From: Zantedeschia hybrid cultivar | Taxonomy: Eukaryota > Streptophyta > Magnoliopsida > Alismatales > Araceae | NCBI GenBank assembly: GCA_030544215.1 | Contig: JARZZO010000004.1 | Coordinates: forward strand, 13,876,501-13,940,500 | Direction of reading: 5' to 3' | Length of the DNA: 64,000 nucleotides | Part shown: positions 59,601-64,000 of the stretch, piece after piece | How positions within the stretch are numbered: the first letter of the stretch is position 1 | Layout: the number at the start of each line of letters is the position of its first letter | Notes under the pieces: generated by a model | Seen by the model: only the letters and a program-made list of their open reading frames with translations | Told to the model about the DNA's origin: nothing | Database searches by the model: none | Position numbers and translations under genes: made by a program

Positions 59601-60280
59601 ATGCAGATGATGGTATTAATTAAGCAATATATAGAAAGCATGCATATACTTATACTACTCGCGAATGTACGCACCTTGGTCCTGCCGGTCTCAACGGCGA
59701 CCAGCTTGTCCAGCACCAAGAGGGGCAGCTGGTTCTCCATCATCAGCATGTCCCTCTTGATGTAGGGCACCCTGTAGACAATGCCATGGGAGCTGAAGAT
59801 GGGGTCGTTGGAGGCGTAGTCCTCCGGGGGGTTCATGGCCGTGGCGGTGCGGAGCACCTCCAGCATGAAGCACCCGTCCACGATCATCAGCTGCACGAAC
59901 CTCTCCGGTTCGCCCCTCCAAGTCTCGTCCAGCCGCTCGTAAGCGTCCATCAGCCGCTGCTCCACCCCTTCCACAGCCTCCACGAAGCTGCCGAACCGCC
60001 GGCGCGAGCGCCGCAGGAAGTGGACCACGGACCGCCGCTTGTGCTCCTCCATGGGCATCAGCGGATCCTCGCCGTGGTGGTAGGGGCCGAAGGAGACCAC
60101 CTGCGGGGTGAAGGCCTTGGTGTTGAGGTCCTTGATGCAGGCGGGCACCTGGTAGATGGAGTGCTTCTGCCACAGCTCCGACTCAGCCGACGTGTTCATC
60201 CTGTCCGCCTCGCCCTGGATGTCGACCGCCCAGCTCTTCTCCGCGGGGAGGGGCGCTGCCTCCTCGACGATGACGTCCAT
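56667..60280 (-). CDS. DUF247 (UPF0481-type) membrane-anchored protein
   Basis: Two exons, 60,280-59,675 and 57,431-56,667, join in phase 0 to 456 residues, typical of the family. The N-terminal part carries the DUF247 opening (HSIYQVPACIKDLNTKAFTP, then VSFGPYHHG). It continues with MIVDGCFMLEVLR and MMENQLPLLVLDKL, all family hallmarks. Exon 2 begins NDDYINRLVHRFF and contains LHPLDVYRKCLL, RFRRSRTNSLRDIRF, LPVVVVDD and VTSYVFFMDNIIDSAKDVALL. One hydrophobic segment near residues 407-429 gives a C-terminal membrane anchor. Functions of most members are unknown; some DUF247 genes in grasses act in self-incompatibility. Nothing here supports that role specifically. The 2.2-kb intron carries LTR-like repeat DNA. 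No disabling change was seen. Confidence 0.93.
57830..58525. repeat. Probable LTR remnant in the DUF247 intron
   Basis: This is a block of about 700 bases with higher GC than the rest of the intron. It starts near TGTTATTAGAATCTAACG and ends near GACCGCTACA. It includes phrases common to plant LTRs (CTCATTAAGTACGAAGGCCC, TTCTCTCTCTTGTAGGC). No target duplication matched at these borders, so origin and limits are uncertain. Confidence 0.35.
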
Positions 60281-60376
60281 CACGCCTCAAATATGGTTGC
60301 CCGTCCGGCGGCGGCGATGGGGATCTGAGGCGCGCGCTAGCTAGATCGATTGCCTATTACATATATTCATGGTACA

Positions 60377-60384
60377 TTTATATA
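60377..60384 (-). promoter_or_regulatory. Probable TATA box of the DUF247 gene
   Basis: TATATAAA on the minus strand lies 97 bases upstream of the ATG at 60,280. This fits a short 5' UTR of 60-70 bases. Confidence 0.55.
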
Positions 60385-60399
60385 CATGAGCAGCCCACC

Positions 60400-61085
60400 A
60401 TTCGCGTTAATACATATATTCTACTTTGTCCGCTCTTTTCCCTCTTTATTATGCCATTGCTTCTAGGAAAGCCTTGGGTATCTACTTACCTCGCCATGTT
60501 AGCTCGAGGAAGCAAACCTTACCTTGGGCAGGTAGCCTTCAGCGGGTTCAACTTGGTGCAACTTTTGGAGCTCTTTACAGCCAAGTGGTAGGCAGTGAGG
60601 TACGTGATAGCCAAGCCTTTCTTTCTCTATTATTCAAGATCTATGAACGTTCTTGATGAAAGGCGCTGATCGGTCTCCAAGGTTGTAGCGGGGGTGAGGA
60701 GGAAGAGTGTGGGAATGGGGGAGGTATCTCTGAAGAAACGGTAAGGAACAATTAACCAGCTGGGGGGGTCAGGACTAAACATGCAAACATGTGAGGATGC
60801 CACTGTTTGCACTTTGGGCCGAAGGAAGAGGATGCTTTCCTATGCATGCTCCTTAGATGCAGTCTGATCCTGCCAGTTTGACTCACTGTACGTTACACAT
60901 TGATCTCTGCCTTTCCCTCCCTTTATCCACATAGGAGTCAGGCTTGTCGAAAGCTCGGAGCTTTGGTGGTGGTAAACATGGGAATCTGTCAAAGCTTAGG
61001 GGAGAAGGGAACATTCACATGCATAGACGACCATTGACACATGAGGACCGAATGGTTTTTCCTTCAAGAGTTTGGGATAAAGTCT
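60400..61085. other. Upstream flank of the DUF247 gene, nothing recognised
   Basis: No conserved coding frame or repeat border was recognised. The 76-codon open frame at 60,426-60,656 has no domain I know. Confidence 0.35.
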
Positions 61086-61089
61086 ATGA

Positions 61090-62980
61090 TTTGGTAAATG
61101 TTGCCTAAGTTATGCCTTTACTCACAAGGGGGTGAATAGATAATTAAAAATTTGAGCACTAATAATAAGAACTAAATGCAGCAATTATAAGAAAGAGATG
61201 AGAGACAATAATAATCGAACAAAAAATGCAGACAATATTTTTAAACTAGTTCGATCTGTAGACCTACATCTAGTCCTCAAACAAACACCCGTGAAATTTC
61301 TATTAACTCCCTAAACTACATAGAATATAGACCTCCTTCAGGTCACAACAACACTCAGCTGTAGCTGGATTTCTCCTTCACAACTGAAGGAGGCACAATA
61401 TCACATCTAGCTTCAGTTGGTCTTTCCTTTCCCTTAGGAAAGAAGAACAATACCCTAACACAATAGATCTTCCCTTTCTCGACTGCAAGAAAGAGGTAAA
61501 AATAGAAGAGAGTGAGTTCAACAAAATGCAATAATATTCAACTAGTCTTCTGTTACATACACGTGAAACTTTGATTTTTATTAAGAAAACAAAAACCTAC
61601 CAAATTAAAGAAGACAAAATTCTAAGCAAATTCTACAAAAGAATCACTGTCAAAATCAAATCTTAATTTCTTCTAATCTCTATATGAAAAGTTACAAAAA
61701 ATAACATTTTTTTACTAAAATTGATCCATTCACTGCCGAAATGATGGAATTTGGCTTGAAAAATGATGCATTATAGCCATAGGCAGTAAACCACGTTGAT
61801 CCCCTTAGAATGACGAATCCGAATTGGGGTCCTGCACGCGAATCCGATTCCTGGGCTAAAAGTTATGTTCATTTTACTGACATGGTATCTAATTCTAACT
61901 CGAACTCTTCTTTCTCTTCTATTTCTTCTGATCTTTTGACTCAAGCCACATCATCGCCACTTGGCCAGCATCAAACAATTATAGAAGAATGTCTTTCAAT
62001 AAACCATAATGTAATACAATTAGAACAAGTGAACAACATAAGATAGAAATGAAGAATGAGAAACAGGTCTTAGTTGTCGATTAAGATGCCCGAGAGCTTC
62101 AAAGGTAGAATAGTAAAATAGAAGATGTAATAGGTCTTTCTGTGTTTGGAGTGAAGTAGGCTCTTAGGCTTTTAGGCTTTTTTAACTGTGTGAGAGTTCG
62201 GGTGTTGAGAATACTTAAGATTGTTGGAGTTCTGGAGGATTCAAGAGTGTCATCTACTTGGCCGAAAGCTTCAATATGTAGGAGAATCTATTAGGCAAGA
62301 CTCACATCCATTGTCTTCGTGAAGATATCTTTGTGTCTAATGTTAATCAGATTGAGTCTTGCTAGAAAGCATGTGCACTGGAGATTTGTCTTCCTTTGGA
62401 AAGAAGCTTCTAATCTTTATCTCCAAGTCTTCCCAATTTGGTCTTGCATATCCTATGTAATCCCTATTGTCATATTAAAAAAGGAAACTCTAGTTGATTT
62501 TTTGACTAAGGGGTAGGTGAGTAGTAGAAAATATGCATAAGTAAATCAGGTGGGCAAGAGACAAGATTTGCTTGACACTAGGAGGAGGAAGAACAGTACA
62601 AGTTCAAAGAAGCCATATAATCAATTAAGTCACGATTATTCACACAATCTATCAATTAACTAAAGAGAAGTAATCACTTAATTGATGCAGGAAAGCTCAA
62701 ATAGTGGAAGTCATACAAGCACCAAATAATCTTTGAAGATAAACATAATCGATACAATAAGATCAAGTTAATTGCTAGATAGGTCGTTAATCCATTAAGC
62801 CAATAGAGGCGCAAGTTGATTGATAACTTCTCAGTTAGTGAATAGATGGTCAATTAATCGATAAGGAGCACATAATAAATGGTCAATTAGTTAATCGATT
62901 AAGTAGCTCAGTTAGTCGATAAAGCGCATGCGTAAATCTAATCAACTTAGTTAATTCTGAACAATAATGAAAACTTAGAA
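61090..62980. repeat. Probable decayed LTR-retrotransposon sequence
   Basis: The start (TTTACTCACAAGGGGGTGAATAG, followed by ACTAGTTCGATCTGTAGACC) resembles LTRs of Ty1/copia elements common in monocots. A short frame near 62,440-62,516 ends KKETLVDFLTKG, reminiscent of the copia RNase H end (LVDxLTKG). Repeated AATCGATTAA/AGTCGATAA phrases at 62,780-62,930 are also LTR-like. No paired LTRs or target duplication were identified. Confidence 0.3.
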
Positions 62981-64000
62981 AGTAGATTTTCAAGATTAGT
63001 TGTACATGGAAGCTAGCCGAATAAACATGAAGTGTAAGAGTTAGTTTGATGAATTAGAATAATGATAGTAAAGTAATAGCAGCCTACTTGAGTGATGTAA
63101 TGAGCAAAGCTTTGAGACCTAGTAAACATTGTGAATTTGTGTGAGCAAGAGTGGTTATCTTGGAGTGAGTTAGTGGTTAGTGAAACTTCATGTCAGAGAA
63201 TCTTAGATTTATGATAGGTGTTGTAGTGAACTAAACTTTTCTTTAACTAACGTGTGCTACTTCAATCTTAGTGAGGAGACCAGAGACCTTTAGTCAGAGT
63301 AGTAAATTAGAAATTGTATGCGAACCTTTAGCAAGGATTGACAATGATGAAACTAGTTGACATTTTGCTTTTGAAAATTTGAGATAATAGGGCCAAGTCA
63401 AGATCTCATGCTTAGCCTCATAGAGAGGATCTACATGTCCAGACCTCGGATTTCTTTGTGATGTGACGGATCAAAGGCAGTAATAGGTAAAATCCACTTG
63501 TGTGCACACTTTGGCTGAGGACTGGACTCCATAGTAGTGTGTTGCATCCCACAGATGGCCTTGCTTCTTTGCCACACCTTCATGGATGTCAGGAGATCCA
63601 AGAAGTATAGAGAGGTACTAATGGATTGCTAGTGTTACTACTTCCCTTTCACACCATTTAATTATATATAGATTACTTTGATGATTCATAACTAACATGT
63701 TGTAATTATTGATAAAACATGCACTACCATAGTATGACTTAATGACTCAGTGATGGAATTTGATAGACATGATTTATGTTGTGAATTGACCCTGGAATAG
63801 GTCCATAGAAAGACTAAGAGATATGCGATAAATGTGAATCAACCATAGAATATGGTATATGAGTACATGATTAATTGAATGATTTTATGAGTTGTGGATG
63901 ACTCCCATGTTAGTTATGTGCCAGGCATTACTAGCAATGCATCGTAGAGTATATATATTAAATTACAAACTTTGAGTTGCCCATATGAAATGACCTTATG
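62981..64000. other. Unassigned sequence to the window end
   Basis: No gene, promoter, transposon border or repeat structure was recognised on either strand. Confidence 0.4.

Noticed and set aside
61810..62046. 78-codon Ser-rich open frame
   Set aside because: No recognised family and it lies in LTR-like repeat DNA.

Overview
The window is plant nuclear DNA, most likely from a monocot with a repeat-rich genome. Genes are sparse, spliced with GT-AG introns, and set in a sea of nested transposons. Two genes have very GC-rich first or only exons (near 45,480-46,170 and 28,720-29,890), which is common in commelinid monocots. I cannot name the species.

Four host genes can be supported. (1) Plus strand, 6,339-10,421: the last four exons of an RFI2-like RING-type E3 ubiquitin ligase; the RING-coding exons are not in the window. 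(2) Plus strand, 28,720-29,892: an ASHR2-like SET-domain lysine methyltransferase with a MYND-type zinc finger, intronless as far as seen. (3) Minus strand, 46,170-38,761: a complete 12-exon gene for ClpD/ERD1, the chloroplast Hsp100/Clp AAA+ chaperone. All exons join in phase to give 968 residues. (4) Minus strand, 60,280-56,667: a complete two-exon DUF247 membrane-anchored protein of 456 residues. These genes are unrelated in function and there is no sign of a gene cluster or pathway.

Layout. 1-4,704: two head-on L1-type LINE remnants, one carrying a hAT-like insertion. 4,900-6,290: an RTE-type LINE remnant split by a hAT element with a perfect 8-bp target duplication. 6,339-11,030: the RFI2-like gene, with a transposon in its largest intron. 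11,031-16,173: tandem duplication, a Tourist MITE nested in a hAT-like repeat, AT-rich DNA and simple repeats. 16,174-27,870: a decayed Ty3/Gypsy chromovirus with both LTRs (the 3' one truncated), primer-binding site, polypurine tract and broken pol. It is itself split by two solo LTRs, one in the integrase and one in the chromodomain. 28,134-28,565: a MITE abutting the ASHR2-like gene. 29,893-38,760: mostly featureless intergenic DNA with a hAT MITE and inverted repeats. 46,171-56,600: the ClpD promoter, hAT MITEs and two inverted Harbinger-like elements flanking a coding-like fragment, then an inverted copia-type LTR copy. 60,281-64,000: the DUF247 promoter, then decayed LTR-retrotransposon DNA and unassigned sequence.

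No rRNA, convincing tRNA gene or CRISPR array was seen. I found no clear new biological system. The most unusual structures are the inverted Harbinger pair around a gene-like fragment (49,626-53,604) and a 2.3-kb solo LTR containing repeated CGTCG-centred hairpins (21,323-23,651).
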